From positions 62,001 through 126,000 of the forward strand of contig NZ_BNBM01000017.1 in NCBI RefSeq assembly GCF_014655715.1: a stretch of DNA of 64,000 nt. The letters are read 5' to 3'. Position numbers and translations under genes: made by a program. This DNA comes from Streptomyces lanatus. GTDB taxonomy: Bacteria > Actinomycetota > Actinomycetes > Streptomycetales > Streptomycetaceae. The first letter of the stretch is position 1; the number at the start of each line of letters is the position of its first letter. Of this stretch, positions 28,201 to 34,314 are shown in pieces. Below the pieces are notes generated by a model. The model was not told the origin of the DNA and ran no database searches. It saw nothing but the letters and a program-made list of their open reading frames with translations.

Positions 28201-28854
28201 TCGCAGGAACTGCGCCATCTCCGGCTTCTGGCCCGGCCGCTCGGCGAGGTCGAGGAAGTGCTGCCGCACGGCTGCGGTGTCCCGGAACCGGGCGCCGGCC
28301 CCGTGCAGCCGGTTGGGCAGGGCCTGCACGTGAACGGGCACCTTGCCATCGGCGGGCTCGTCCTGGTCGTCGTTCTCGCGAGGGCCGACGGGGTCGTCAT
28401 CGTCGCCGATGGGACGGCCGCGGTCGTCGACGTCGTGGGGGTCATTCGGAGTGTCGGGGTCGCCGTCGTCGTCCCGGGCCACACCGTTGCCGCGGCGCGG
28501 GTCCGTGTACCGCTTCTCGTCTTCCGCGGCGACCTTGTCCTCGTTGTCGGTGGGCGCGGAGCCGTCCGGGCGGGCGACCATGGACACCCACTTGGCGCTG
28601 GTGGTGTGCCTGCGGCCAGCGAACTCGTTCGGGCCGGTCTGGTCCTGGACGAGGATGCGGTCGTTGGGGAGGGCGCGGACGACTCGCGCGAGCTTGCCGC
28701 CCCAGAGCCTGACGGTTCCGCCCGTCTCGATAAACCGCCCCTTGCTGTCCCGCGGGTGCAGGGCGGGGTTCCACTTCCGGCGGGCGGCCTTGACCTCGAG
28801 ATCGGCGCTCGGGTCCTGCAACTCAGCGTGCTCAGCGGCGGGGCGATTCAGCAT
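16279..28854 (-). CDS. Giant 4,191-residue phage protein with repeated beta-barrel modules
   Basis: The N-terminus carries NPALHPRDSKGRF (29-41), a short motif common in actinophage capsid-associated proteins. Through the length, ten or more modules start with an x-x-x-GD-x-(I/V/F) turn (for example LRPGDRI near 350, VRVGDVV near 447, IQVGDWV near 1779, LVPGDMV near 2938, LKDGDVV near 3171, LRVGDVI near 3488). They are joined by acidic or Arg-rich linkers (R-rich run near 2170). Residues about 2460-2630 are a two-copy repeat. A strongly basic helical stretch lies near 3775-3820. The last 100 residues resemble a zincin but read QHFARH where HExxH is expected. ATG 28854 is 7 bases after a -10-like box, so it is probably leaderless. 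It follows the portal-MuF gene and may be a virion-packaged or injected protein. Confidence 0.8.
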   Translation of the reverse strand: MLNRPAAEHAELQDPSADLEVKAARRKWNPALHPRDSKGRFIETGGTVRLWGGKLARVVRALPNDRILVQDQTGPNEFAGRRHTTSAKWVSMVARPDGSAPTDNEDKVAAEDEKRYTDPRRGNGVARDDDGDPDTPNDPHDVDDRGRPIGDDDDPVGPRENDDQDEPADGKVPVHVQALPNRLHGAGARFRDTAAVRQHFLDLAERPGQKPEMAQFLRSVAGDDDPLQTSLNGKVVALRDDSTGRWYLTATGTGQRMDAAGEFATPKEAIEFARHLDRTAPAGQNSMGRGGFDFSDPDLDQAASTWRSAQGENIQAAIKRTRQEFDSSRTTPAAPPADSNTAATVSRGELRPGDRIKATVSGSDIEWPSSTRDQDKPETVTVEGTLAPTFDRTRWVPLLDATLTAPDGTVMTSGDSVRLMRMPNQVAVSGHTDGHIPEKVRADRVRVGDVVAGGEFGHVVTAVRRYPGGRTFTTRHLGGRRETHQFGADSGDTMNVIPRARRRPEDAQRDTSSMQQHPNSGDAKRAAAAILKDWAAVNELAEKQWPDGAPEEYRALVQHLQNVTDEPKGAEGYHQNGEAMRGALASLHELDTDSLGDGMQRALHRLEERLDDNADRFAADAQAIRENKRKRTAREPAPEPLRHGWDNPENLVTLTLPEALADFLNVEETAAMEDPDTRKALTEATKNRNGSLKVTAPIETHRALLEWAWTLAGGEGLDSDRKEIRAHKAYTKRVDEAEAKLQAKREQGHADAPNTDAPDAASGDADQSSADDPVGVILSPDEVNAPAAAARASKAPSAMEDGEIRDEIVSLMEREMANGGELEGTDRTRLRVLEAEEARRAGRKPPEEPKPKPKAPAEEPGGLFDVEPEQQQRFVADPDNPDDLADDVFGTPDMFAAAEGRDTSRLRPPQSRKPADFKEGDRFVDSGGRTHTVAEEPVRTPRGRIRVVDEDGKEHVLAPDRELRVLHPDEETPEVPETDGSEANTPAAEGSEGDARSEDAPETETPAAGAPDSAPPETEAPASDASDARGDAYVPAGAPDDEKESASTDDKPLAEGEWVTNIQNGDSGVIKRVYDEAIGMGVETRRVADVEYRWDHRKPMVMRRVPVIRLTRPSSSDGTSNNPKSTTGPEVSVAPLSPEDETETARAVLDGLPDLPPLPNLTGLSRQDKDDVRRIRGDYAKIRESLDGILAGEPPTGDAREDLRRVREQLDYVAGRLRGDHLPDAEAAQSVLASLLELGQDLDRALTALPEREPETQGDGPNGGTLFHPWDIQDGDLVRFDAENPADRDRSLASYFGTFRGRASAASGDQGRTRVTYERRRWNDDRQQWENDWSGGQHTVTMPSGGLVERFTPEQWDAWQRPGRSDDTDTVDNATAPDAPIRDTSPADMDDAEIQAELEELQAWQNRHVASNGEGPRVQGSAMLALSPVASRRGALHEEQRNRDNARRDQEKKEKKKQERAEALARAEIGKRNDDGSYPVAVDGEDAGTVRQLAHKWRYTNADGQTSPDDYPSRAEAVAALVRNRNIRRENADEDARREQARSEAPEGWALGDRDDVAENDIIRVPITQRDGNGRPYPVGWRQPVRVNSVSRNENGTMVLSVSNLDGSRSDISPVFLSHPDDTFAWASDRTRPEPTPAWRHELRARMADIGDDIATLQNREGLQDPERIQRLQDLIQRVSRGETDDLQGDIRQIRDEAAWLESQFDDPNLELPYDTRRSRSWATAARMKAERDLRYPDFQQGGTTDGGTPESAAPGQVDDFATVRQRYGGDMVSAAEIQVGDWVHTVSADPAYNEPMHMVGRVIHATPLSNGQVRIEVESDVTINGKQTVRTEFALFRGADLVERLPEGNPGREDSSDLTRRIEGANGQRLAAKVRVPEGWRAVDGSHIQPQPGDRFRIALRGRGGLTDREHMNVTVERPAEREGYWRVKGQPLSFRPSDIVAVPDGADAPSDGTDADAPDVDDRTTRARALFGEGMNAVGGESLPEMQELDDRLSAADSADDKDAELRDVADRMDALAEQYELAGPQGELAADRFRRAARIARGEQDERRGDDGQADDYRSTDGESNDQNGTTGDGTPESEVGEQQNDQDEDEQRQDDEENRRQRSDADPDGGAADPDGGGAGTPDSPDDAGDSSDGDGPDNEDDDQDAPEGDAEEDENDEERRRRRRRRRDRGGGNGGPDGAGPGGPGLPHLRLPDFNVPTATGDGDDGSNGRSGGRDGDRSRRPRHRDVDSLRNAWRTGDGLTSAEDTPERRALLSALADREGLALSPEGGLTTYPEPQADGTTVWRFAQARNGTNLPGITLPSNDPEEARALAGRFEEISDGNGDPFDWHAAWGPASVAAWRDGEGRNLPQALRAVQDDYEQERAGAFTLPEDLSGLDDSELEAAYRQGLGPENELRVMAEMDSRDGYVDQRVRAAVPETPPANAEEAEREGRLMDEALGFGDTDVTQPAPAAPGRLRREFDALDEERFQDAMQATGGRMLSPDAEAQGIDPRAVFSGGKYSNRRAKELASPELNHWIDGDDETPGNGRLTYPQYRQRETDRALRAEFADWDEARYRQAVDFTNGYFFKREYKFGALPFDERELFSGGSLSARDRWQQYASEELQEWFDNNGGRQTFGMFKQSRRDNDRAERQQYEEEQQRTADDAGQGQQDPEELREIADDKNTRLSKGGRILVYGNQAARENDAFNARFRIATPGTMLPIVHDDLNGFRTQKEALHAANVLEEHVRDAEGQPFPWDAPDAAQRARTFRGPDGETLADAITRVLSEHANQDGDRWQLDRDRAQERAAWRQQADEWHRQQEADGYTVLADPDDLQPGDEVSHPTIAPRGMRSGPSPVSTNRATVREGDRLSYDSGGVQALGSQQHYGYPAQGTMTGPDGQSRDSREARLTFGVVRRKPRPEEAPAQSDDRNDQGEPEPIGGQPAHWARVEDLVPGDMVRINGTTKRGRSAQRAGYVYTAPVRVEVTRRGRAERAWRTWVTQNPDGTGAAGNIYTSINATAARAEAPDDVVPGSPASGAQAALRSGDLPNQIPADHDGRGLFPGSTVTGTDDREGTVTGATDTTVSVNWSDGNDDTALSPTTVTVTDGQRPDGWTADGHRVTTQNVVSDTDGALLGPVDDVDGDSVTITTADGTITRSAGDLRVTGEVRDDTPDTAPVTGIDEPAAADLKDGDVVVLDLDGHLATVAITSTPSRDGDRVTLQYADTTTGEMGEIDVDARAVLPRAQGPDGGAPDLGPDDAPEPDDDLTVHPTPHTVDPVTGPTVDPDLDSSDRNVIGDHADGPDDDPNAHQAAVRITADLPVTPEQASALATQLRAAADPSTLEGRAALRAADHLDRAAGRTPPAGLDRPRPSNAAQIGEGDLVAMPDERQGDQVRIFRVIDAEDGPGGVRSFLLEDENQQWRRRVVHGAMPVWQLPEAEPDAVTPPDVDDTDASDASGDTGFGIPGGPMRRVGDTPDASTTPATPDEPTAPVARVRPGSLRVGDVIDAPVSRTGYQFNGHRRLTIITEPQRNGWWMQLTGFDEDGNVHDFGLHNGRAVNVYNRNRPTPALPPAGTPRDPNQVAQADVDRIVSDHARTVAARIIDEAVAGTEPPGDIHALREQIAQRLTADALRDARQTARRDGSAALDAAGITGRDRAATQRRLRDTRDQAHTDTVRAALRTINDLEPLPDESDEDLAARARDLLRLIPDQVAGRPSTSPDADPDVTNAVTGHADDAVNALLQQLQAAGVDPGDAERIARILTQQMVGTRQATARRIAARVAAANPDAGRQPGLLARIVALLIRMAKRLAELVKAGARKIAEKYRSSRERLRRLRAFLGRMVRRVRQWPESRRLARLHGAVNLPDADGDSLAARISHWAGLMPEPGRFGQSQRRVTFWRPTTWGQLAAGRLPDRSDRIQWTPDRAADGGPGLTALRHMAALRAAGNDVDQNVTRRLSAALGDDFGDDPHATLQHADDYVASSERRLVNLQAARSGATIPDDEDLEVEITAARAELAAARREYGDLRTRYAAAVPDAVAAALADVRDMGPEGNNAIVFGPDTNPDAERAVRGVQRLIPRAWLSTPEARRLTAVDGDQGRYEPEGQRITVADLADEGMGTAGYALAQHFARHLGDLDAAQRAFWFSRTHTGRSGARRVRPSALDRLLRRQQTQPETGDTLARSVQAMFSGDWYQDDDLRAFLLGLMATR

Positions 28855-28861
28855 GCCGCGG

Positions 28862-28892
28862 ACCATGCACACCGCGGCTGGTTAACGTCGCG
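28862..28892 (-). promoter_or_regulatory. Shared phage promoter-like element, copy 9 (leaderless start of giant gene)
   Basis: CGCGACGTTAAC (28881-28892), 13 bases, CATGGT (28862-28867), then 7 bases to ATG 28854. In-frame codons further upstream fall inside the second box and were therefore not chosen as the start. Confidence 0.78.
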
Positions 28893-28926
28893 CCCTACCG
28901 CGCGGGCGCGACACGGGGGCCGGGGC

Positions 28927-29139
28927 CTACATGGTTTCGGTGAGGACGTGGATGGCGAACCAGCCGGAGAATCCGAACCAGCCGACGGCGAATATCGCTC
29001 TGCCGACCTTGCTGGTGCGGGTGCGGAACAGTCGGCGGAAGTTCTCGGAGAGCGTGTCGTTCTCCCGCTTGTTGGCCAGGGCGATTCCCTCGGCGACAGC
29101 GAAGAAGGCGGTCCAGGCGATCCAGATGGTGGGCCACAT
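28927..29139 (-). CDS. Small two-helix membrane protein
   Basis: A 70-residue protein, ATG at 29139, 7 bases after the portal stop. Two hydrophobic segments (WPTIWIAWTAFFAVAEGIAL at 2-21 and AIFAVGWFGFSGWFAIHVL at about 48-66) flank a polar loop (NKRENDTLSENFRRLFRTR). Similar small proteins occur next to portal genes in actinophages. Function unknown. Confidence 0.65.
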   Translation of the reverse strand: MWPTIWIAWTAFFAVAEGIALANKRENDTLSENFRRLFRTRTSKVGRAIFAVGWFGFSGWFAIHVLTETM

Positions 29140-29145
29140 GACGGG

Positions 29146-31608
29146 CTACTCCTTGGGGTCGGTGTCGTAGTGCAGGCGGCAACGGCAGTTGATCGTGAGG
29201 GCGAGCGGCGCGAACGGATCGCCGGGGTACCGGAGCTGGGCACCGTCGATCTCGTACGGGGTGCCGACGGGCAGGGGCGTGCCGTGCAGCGCCTTGTGCG
29301 CGGGCCGTACGCGGTCGTCCTGGCGTGTGATCCACGTCCGGACGACTCCGGGCCCGGCACTCTCGGCCGCAGCGTCTGCGGCCCCGTTGATGGTCGAAAC
29401 CGCGCACGTCTCCGCGATCCGTGCGACCCACCCGAGGCCAGCACGCTCGTAGAACCTGCCGACTGTCCGCTCCAGGTCCTCGAGTTTGAGCTCCGCTTCC
29501 GGGATGGTCTGGAGGCTGCGCAGCTCCTCGGCCAGGTCACCGAGCAGCGCGGCCACGGCCTGCCCGGCGTACATCGCGGTGACGAGAGCCGCAGCGACAG
29601 CAGCCGGGGGAACCGTGTCGGTGTCGGCGATGGACTGGCCGAGTCTGCGGGCTGTGGTGGTCGCGGCCTGCTGCAGGACCGGTGCGAGGGTGTTCGTCGT
29701 CTCCTCTTCCCAGCGGGCCGGGGTAACGACGCGGTCCTCGTCGATGTTCGCGTCGCCGACCCGGGTGTCGTTGTCGTTCTCCGGCTCCCAGAACCGCGTG
29801 TGCTTGCGGATCTTCGGGGCACGAAGCCGGGCGACGATGACGCCCTGCTGGCGTGCCAGAAGCGCGGTGAGGGCTGCCTGGAGGGCCATGGACAGGGCGT
29901 CGAAGTCGGCGTCGGTGACCTCGAACCCTTCGCCAGACAGGGACTTGGTCTCGAGTTGGGCGCGCGCCGCGGCGACGTCCTCGGCGGCTGGTCCGTCCTC
30001 GGGCTGCGTGACGGTGGCGCGGGCGCGGGCGACGTCGTCAGCGGCGGCTCCTGGGGCGGCCGCGGTGGTCTGAGCGCGGGCCGCGGCGACCTCGTCGGCC
30101 GCGGTGCCTCCCGCTCCGGAGGGCAGCTCGAGGGGCGCCTCCCCGAGGGCTAGGGCGACGTCGGCGGCAGCGGTCGGGGCCGCCTCGAGCTCGCGGGCGT
30201 CGGCGACCGCCACGGCGGCGGACTGGTCTCCGGCCGGGGGCAGTGCCGCGTTCGGGTCGGTGCCGGCTGCGTCGAGGGAGCCCGGTTCGGGGGCCAGGCC
30301 GAGCGCGGCCGCGTCCTGGTCGTTGGCCGGCACGGGCGCCTTCTGGGGGCTGATCCACAGGGCGCGGGACTGCGGCGTGTTGAAGGGCTTCCTGTTGGCG
30401 ATCTTCCGGTACTCGTCGATCGTGATCAGGCCCGCCTCGAACTCCTTGCGCGCCTCTTCTCGGGCCTGGCGGCGGGGGAACTCGAGCGCTTGGACACGGG
30501 AGGTGTCGAACCGGATCACCCAGTCGTCGGACAGGTCCGGGTCGAAGGCCGACGCGATCAGGTTGAGGTGGGGGAGCTCCGTGTGCGACCAGAAGTTCCA
30601 CTCTTCCCGGTCGGCGTTGTTGAACGTCCGCTCCGAGGCGTTGCCGATGACGCTCTCGTACACGCCGAATGCGGAGAGGATCTCGTTCTTCGCCGTGCTG
30701 GAGAGGGTCTCGTAGGCCATCTCCCGGGGGCGGGCGGAGGTGTCCACGTAGGTGACGCCGCCGGGGCCTGTCCCGACGAGGGTGAGCTGTCCGGCGTTGT
30801 GCGTGCCCGGGGCGAGACGCTTCTGGATCCGGGCAACCTCGGCAGGGTCGACGCCGTCCAGGTCGATACCGACAATTCCGCCCGGTCTGCCGTCATTGTC
30901 AATAAAACTGATGTTGTAGGTGCGGGCCTTCACGTCCAGGTCGACCGAGAGGCCCGCGGCCTCGAGCGGCGTCACCCCGCAGAACGGGTCCGTGGGGTGG
31001 GGGTCGCGCAGCCAGATGACGTACTTCGGCTTGAGCTCGCGGATGCGCCCTGCGTAGTCCGTGAACTCGAAGTGCTTGACGTAGCTGGCGTTCTCATCGT
31101 CCGGAATGATCTGGACGCGGTCCGGCGGCAGCAGGTCGATCCTGGTCAGGACTCCGCCGCGGCTGTACGTCTTCTCGATGAACACGCCCCTTTTGCTGAG
31201 GAGCAACTGGGCGCTCAGGCGCTTCTTAAAGACGTCGCCCGTCTCGAGCGGGTTGGCCTGCTTGTTCAGCAGCCGCAGGAGCGGGTGGTCCTCAAGGGTC
31301 TCCGCGAACTCCCGCTCGTCGCCGCCGCGGCCGATCTGCACCGGGAGGGTGGAGGCGTGTTTGCTGATGGCCTCGATGCTCTTGAAGGTCCAGATGCTGC
31401 GTTCGTAGCCCTCGACGATGACGCGCTCGAGGTCCCAGCCGTCCGCGCGGCCCGGGGTGCCCCACACGTTCGTGACGCCAGCGAGCGTCACCGACGTGTA
31501 GACGCCTCCGGCCAGGAGGTCCTTCGTTTCGGTGGGTGGTGGCGCCGGTTCTGCGGCCCCTCGGGGTACCAGGAGGCCGCGGAGGGCGGGGAAGAGTTGG
31601 CGGGGCAT
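29146..31608 (-). CDS. Portal protein fused to a MuF-type head morphogenesis domain
   Basis: An 820-residue protein, ATG at 31608 overlapping the preceding TGA by one base. Residues 1 to about 440 are a phage portal domain (SIWTFKSIEAISKHASTLPV, LLRLLNKQANPLETGDVFKK, IDLLPPDRVQIIPDD, FGVYESVIGNASE). Residues about 470-600 are an Ala-rich helical linker. Residues about 740-820 are a MuF/minor head domain (RTWITRQDDRVRPAHKAL ... YPGDPFAPLALTINCRCR). Portals alone are about 450-500 residues, so this is a portal-minor head fusion. It forms the DNA entry vertex and packages or anchors head proteins. A cargo region separates it from the terminase. Confidence 0.9.
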   Translation of the reverse strand: MPRQLFPALRGLLVPRGAAEPAPPPTETKDLLAGGVYTSVTLAGVTNVWGTPGRADGWDLERVIVEGYERSIWTFKSIEAISKHASTLPVQIGRGGDEREFAETLEDHPLLRLLNKQANPLETGDVFKKRLSAQLLLSKRGVFIEKTYSRGGVLTRIDLLPPDRVQIIPDDENASYVKHFEFTDYAGRIRELKPKYVIWLRDPHPTDPFCGVTPLEAAGLSVDLDVKARTYNISFIDNDGRPGGIVGIDLDGVDPAEVARIQKRLAPGTHNAGQLTLVGTGPGGVTYVDTSARPREMAYETLSSTAKNEILSAFGVYESVIGNASERTFNNADREEWNFWSHTELPHLNLIASAFDPDLSDDWVIRFDTSRVQALEFPRRQAREEARKEFEAGLITIDEYRKIANRKPFNTPQSRALWISPQKAPVPANDQDAAALGLAPEPGSLDAAGTDPNAALPPAGDQSAAVAVADARELEAAPTAAADVALALGEAPLELPSGAGGTAADEVAAARAQTTAAAPGAAADDVARARATVTQPEDGPAAEDVAAARAQLETKSLSGEGFEVTDADFDALSMALQAALTALLARQQGVIVARLRAPKIRKHTRFWEPENDNDTRVGDANIDEDRVVTPARWEEETTNTLAPVLQQAATTTARRLGQSIADTDTVPPAAVAAALVTAMYAGQAVAALLGDLAEELRSLQTIPEAELKLEDLERTVGRFYERAGLGWVARIAETCAVSTINGAADAAAESAGPGVVRTWITRQDDRVRPAHKALHGTPLPVGTPYEIDGAQLRYPGDPFAPLALTINCRCRLHYDTDPKE

Positions 31609-32000
31609 CAGGCCCCCTCAGCGCTGGACAGCCACAGGCCGGTGGCGGCCACGAGGGCGCTGACTGCCAGCCATCCCAGTGGGGGCAGCAGGTAGAACAG
31701 GACGGCGGTCTGTCCTGCGTAGCCGCTGAATGCGGCGATAGCCCCGGCGTCTTGCTGCCATCGGCGCGTGGAGTTACGGCGGACGAGGACGCCGCTGGCG
31801 CACAGGCCGATGAGCGCGGCGGACAGGCCGGCGGTCCAGTGCAGGGCGCCCAGCGCACCAAGTCCGCCGAGCACGCCGAACGAGAGCAGGAAAAGCCCGA
31901 GAGCCTCCCGGCCGACCTTGTCGGAGAGCACCGACCCAGTGATGTCGGTGGTGGCGACAACGGGGTCGTCGTTCGACGGCTGAGTTCGCTGAGTAGTCAC
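31608..32000 (-). CDS. Small membrane protein upstream of portal
   Basis: A 130-residue protein with four hydrophobic segments (LGLFLLSFGVLGGLGALGAL, LSAALIGLCASGVLV, AIAAFSGYAGQTAVLFYLL, LGWLAVSALVAATGLWLS). GTG at 32000 is chosen because it lies 7 bases after the -10-like box of a strong promoter-like element; the more upstream GTG falls inside that box. It is the first gene of the portal transcript. Function is unknown; a membrane role for a gene transcribed with the portal is unusual. Confidence 0.65.
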   Translation of the reverse strand: MTTQRTQPSNDDPVVATTDITGSVLSDKVGREALGLFLLSFGVLGGLGALGALHWTAGLSAALIGLCASGVLVRRNSTRRWQQDAGAIAAFSGYAGQTAVLFYLLPPLGWLAVSALVAATGLWLSSAEGA

Positions 32001-32007
32001 GCCGCGC

Positions 32008-32038
32008 ACCATGAACAGTGGGCGGCGTTAACGTCGCG
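32008..32038 (-). promoter_or_regulatory. Shared phage promoter-like element, copy 10 (portal operon)
   Basis: CGCGACGTTAAC (32027-32038), 13 bases, CATGGT (32008-32013), then 7 bases to GTG 32000. Confidence 0.78.
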
Positions 32039-32041
32039 TGC

Positions 32042-32557
32042 TCAGCGCGGGGGCCGGGACACCCCAGACATGTAGGCGCTGATACCGCGCCGATTGATGG
32101 TCCCGCCGGAGATGATTCGCGCGTTCGGGGGCGGGGTGGGGACCTTCCGCTTGGCCCGCTTGGTCTGGTCGCCGCCGATCAAGTGCGTGTTGTCGACCTT
32201 GGCCGCGCAGTCGTCGCCCTTGACCTCGTCGTACGGGCGGCGGCAGCCGCGGCAATACACCTCGAGCGCGTCGACACGCTGGCCCTCGGTGGCCTTGAAG
32301 CTGCCGCGGTAGTCGGCCACGCTCGCGATCTTCGGCGTGACCTCGACCTCGGCGGCCACGACCCAAATGTGGGAGAGGTCCGGCGCCTCAACTTCTGCGG
32401 CCGGGAGCTCCTGCGGGGGAGTGGTCTTCTGCTCAGGCTCGGCTGTGGGGGTGGGTGCCGATTGTGTGTCTGGCTCGGGCTCCAACCAAGCGAAAAGGCT
32501 CTCCTGCAGGTGGGAGATGCCGGTCTCGGGCGAGAGGGGGGCTGTCGCGGTCGTCAC
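32042..32557 (-). CDS. Uncharacterised phage protein with a cysteine segment
   Basis: A 171-residue protein, GTG at 32557 behind GGAGG. Residues 1-55 are Pro/Glu/Ala-rich. Residues 60-125 hold VYCRGCRRPYDEVKGDDCAA, a possible metal-binding knuckle (C-x2-C, later C). The C-terminus is basic with GGTINRRGISAYMSG. It is the leftmost phage gene before the cargo and may be a small terminase- or DNA-associated protein, but no family was recognised. Confidence 0.6.
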   Translation of the reverse strand: MTTATAPLSPETGISHLQESLFAWLEPEPDTQSAPTPTAEPEQKTTPPQELPAAEVEAPDLSHIWVVAAEVEVTPKIASVADYRGSFKATEGQRVDALEVYCRGCRRPYDEVKGDDCAAKVDNTHLIGGDQTKRAKRKVPTPPPNARIISGGTINRRGISAYMSGVSRPPR

Positions 32558-32576
32558 CGTTCCTCCGGATCACTGC

Positions 32577-32600
32577 GGGGTTGACGTAAAGTGCAACCCC
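32577..32600. promoter_or_regulatory. Inverted repeat upstream of the 32557 start
   Basis: GGGGTTG (32577-32583) and CAACCCC (32594-32600) flank a 10-base spacer, about 20 bases upstream of the start codon. It could be an operator or a weak attenuator. Confidence 0.35.
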
Positions 32601-32643
32601 CTTCACTGCCGGAACGCCAACGACCGCGTTCTGTTACACCCAA

Positions 32644-32680
32644 CATCGGTGGGGCCCTTGGTACATGGGCCCCACCGATG
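32644..32680. terminator. Perfect 14-bp inverted repeat at the phage/cargo border
   Basis: CATCGGTGGGGCCC (32644-32657) and GGGCCCCACCGATG (32667-32680) with a 9-base spacer. It lies between the leftward phage gene and the rightward HIT gene. No gene of either side ends here, so it is either a roadblock to read-through or a regulatory or boundary element. The hairpin is certain; the role is not. Confidence 0.55.
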
Positions 32681-32764
32681 ACTGCCCGTGTGGTCAGGGT
32701 GTGTTGTGTGGCCGGGCGGTAATCTTGCGCCTAGATCACCGACAGACACGGAAAGTGACGAACT

Positions 32765-33157
32765 GTGACCACTGCTGTTGTGGCCCCCGCGAAGGTCTCG
32801 GACTTCTACTGCCACCAGGCCATTCCCGGCCTCGTGGAGATCGAGCGGGTGATGGAGACTGACCGGGTGCTGGCGTTTCACCACACCAAGCCGTCACACC
32901 CGGTACACATCGTGGTGGTGCCCAAGGAGCACATTCCGTCGCTCGTGGACCTGGGGGACGGTGGCCCGGAGCTGCTGGCGGAGATCATGGACGTGGTGGC
33001 CAAGGTCGCGGACCAGGTCCGTGAGAAGCACGGCGCCGCTTCCGTGACCACGAACTTGGGCCTGTACCAGGAGTCCAAGCACCTGCACTGGCACGTCTAC
33101 CACCGCGGCGAGACCGACGAGCAGATCCGCGAGATGTACGGCCATGGTGACAACTGA
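32765..33157 (+). CDS. HIT-family nucleotide hydrolase (HINT-like)
   Basis: A 130-residue protein starting at GTG 32765. HINT-type enzymes hydrolyse nucleoside phosphoramidates and aminoacyl-adenylates with a histidine triad. That motif is present near the C-terminus: ESKHLHWHVYHRGE. The upstream KPSHPVHIVVVPKEHI and the conserved strand order are also typical, and the length is normal. It is the first bacterial-type gene next to the phage border and converges with the MurG-like gene (4 bases between stops). Since aminoacyl-adenylates are HINT substrates, a link to the nearby synthetase is conceivable. Confidence 0.88.
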   Translation: MTTAVVAPAKVSDFYCHQAIPGLVEIERVMETDRVLAFHHTKPSHPVHIVVVPKEHIPSLVDLGDGGPELLAEIMDVVAKVADQVREKHGAASVTTNLGLYQESKHLHWHVYHRGETDEQIREMYGHGDN

Positions 33158-33160
33158 CGC

Positions 33161-34258
33161 CTAGCGAACTCGGCGGCGCCGCGGCCGGGCAGCGGACAAG
33201 GTCTCGCTGGCGATGCGACTGGCCGCCTGGTGGATCACGGCGGGATCCGGCCTGCTGAAACTCGCGTGGGCGCCAGCCAGGCGAAGGCAGGCTTCGACGA
33301 GCGTGCCGCCGCCAGCGAGGGCGTCGTCGTCCTGGATGACGCGGCAGCGCCCCTCATGGCGACGCGCGTACGCCTCGGCGTTGACCAGTTGGTCACCGCG
33401 GCTGACGCTGGCCGGCAGCGGGACGAGGACGGCGCGCTTGCCGAGTGCCTCCAGCTCAGCCAAGGTCGTCGCCCCGGCCCTGCCGATGACCAGGTCGGCC
33501 AGCCACAGTGCGTCGGTCATCTCCTGGTGCAGGTACTCGTACTGCCAGTAGCCGGGTGTTCCGTCGAGGGACGGTTCGAGGTTGCCCTTGCCGCACACAT
33601 GGACGACCGCATACCGGCCGCAGAGATTGTCCAGTTGGCTGCGTACCGCGTCGTTGATGCGGGCAGAGCCGCTGCTGCCGCAGAAGATCAGCAGGACCTC
33701 GGCGCCGGGCTTGATGCCGAGCTGGCTGCGCAGCCGGTCCGGGTTGCCCTCGCCGAGGTCGTGCCGCAGGGGCAGGCCGGTGACGACCGTCTTCCGGGCG
33801 AGCCAGCGCGGAGACTTGGACCGGGCCGGTTCGGAGAGGCAGACGCGGGTCGCCATCCGGGCGAGTATCCGGTTCGCGAGGCCGAGGGAGTGGTCGGACT
33901 CGTGGATGACGACCGGAACCCGGCACAACCAGGCGGCGATTCCGACGGGGACGGTGACGTAGCCGCCCTTGCTGAACACGGCGTCGGGGCGCTCACGGCG
34001 CATGGCCCGCCAGGCTGCGATGATGCCGCGCCCCACGGTGAAAGGCATCCGCAGGTTGCTCCACGAGCCGTATCGCTTCAGGCCGGCGGACGGTACGGAG
34101 CAGAAACGGATATCGGCTTTCGCGGCGTACTCGTGCTCGATGCTTCCGTCCCGCCCGAAGAACACGAGCTCGTTTCCGCTCTGCGTGAGCTGGGAGGCGA
34201 CAGAAAGAGCAGGAACGACATGCCCTGCGCTGCCGCCGCCAGTGATCGCAATTTTCAT
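33161..34258 (-). CDS. MurG-like UDP-GlcNAc-type glycosyltransferase (paralogue)
   Basis: A 365-residue GT28-family protein, the same length as MurG. It has ITGGGSAGHVVPALSVASQL (3-22; MurG usually GGTGGH), FSKGGYVTVPVGIAAWL (about 94-110), VIHESDHSLGLANRIL and VIGRAGATTLAELEALGKRAVLVPLP (donor-binding end). MurG adds GlcNAc to lipid I at the membrane. This copy has no division genes around it and lies after the atypical tRNA, so it is not the housekeeping murG and may serve the adjacent operon. ATG 34258 is downstream of an inverted repeat after the tRNA, so it may have its own promoter. Confidence 0.82.
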   Translation of the reverse strand: MKIAITGGGSAGHVVPALSVASQLTQSGNELVFFGRDGSIEHEYAAKADIRFCSVPSAGLKRYGSWSNLRMPFTVGRGIIAAWRAMRRERPDAVFSKGGYVTVPVGIAAWLCRVPVVIHESDHSLGLANRILARMATRVCLSEPARSKSPRWLARKTVVTGLPLRHDLGEGNPDRLRSQLGIKPGAEVLLIFCGSSGSARINDAVRSQLDNLCGRYAVVHVCGKGNLEPSLDGTPGYWQYEYLHQEMTDALWLADLVIGRAGATTLAELEALGKRAVLVPLPASVSRGDQLVNAEAYARRHEGRCRVIQDDDALAGGGTLVEACLRLAGAHASFSRPDPAVIHQAASRIASETLSAARPRRRRVR

Positions 34259-34314
34259 CAGTACCGTTTCCGGATTCGCATGACCTTATGTACGGGTGAT
34301 CGAAATTACTTCAG

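Noticed and set aside
33161..34258. Housekeeping murG
   Set aside because: There are no mur, fts or dcw-cluster genes near it, and its first loop differs from MurG. It is treated as a paralogue.
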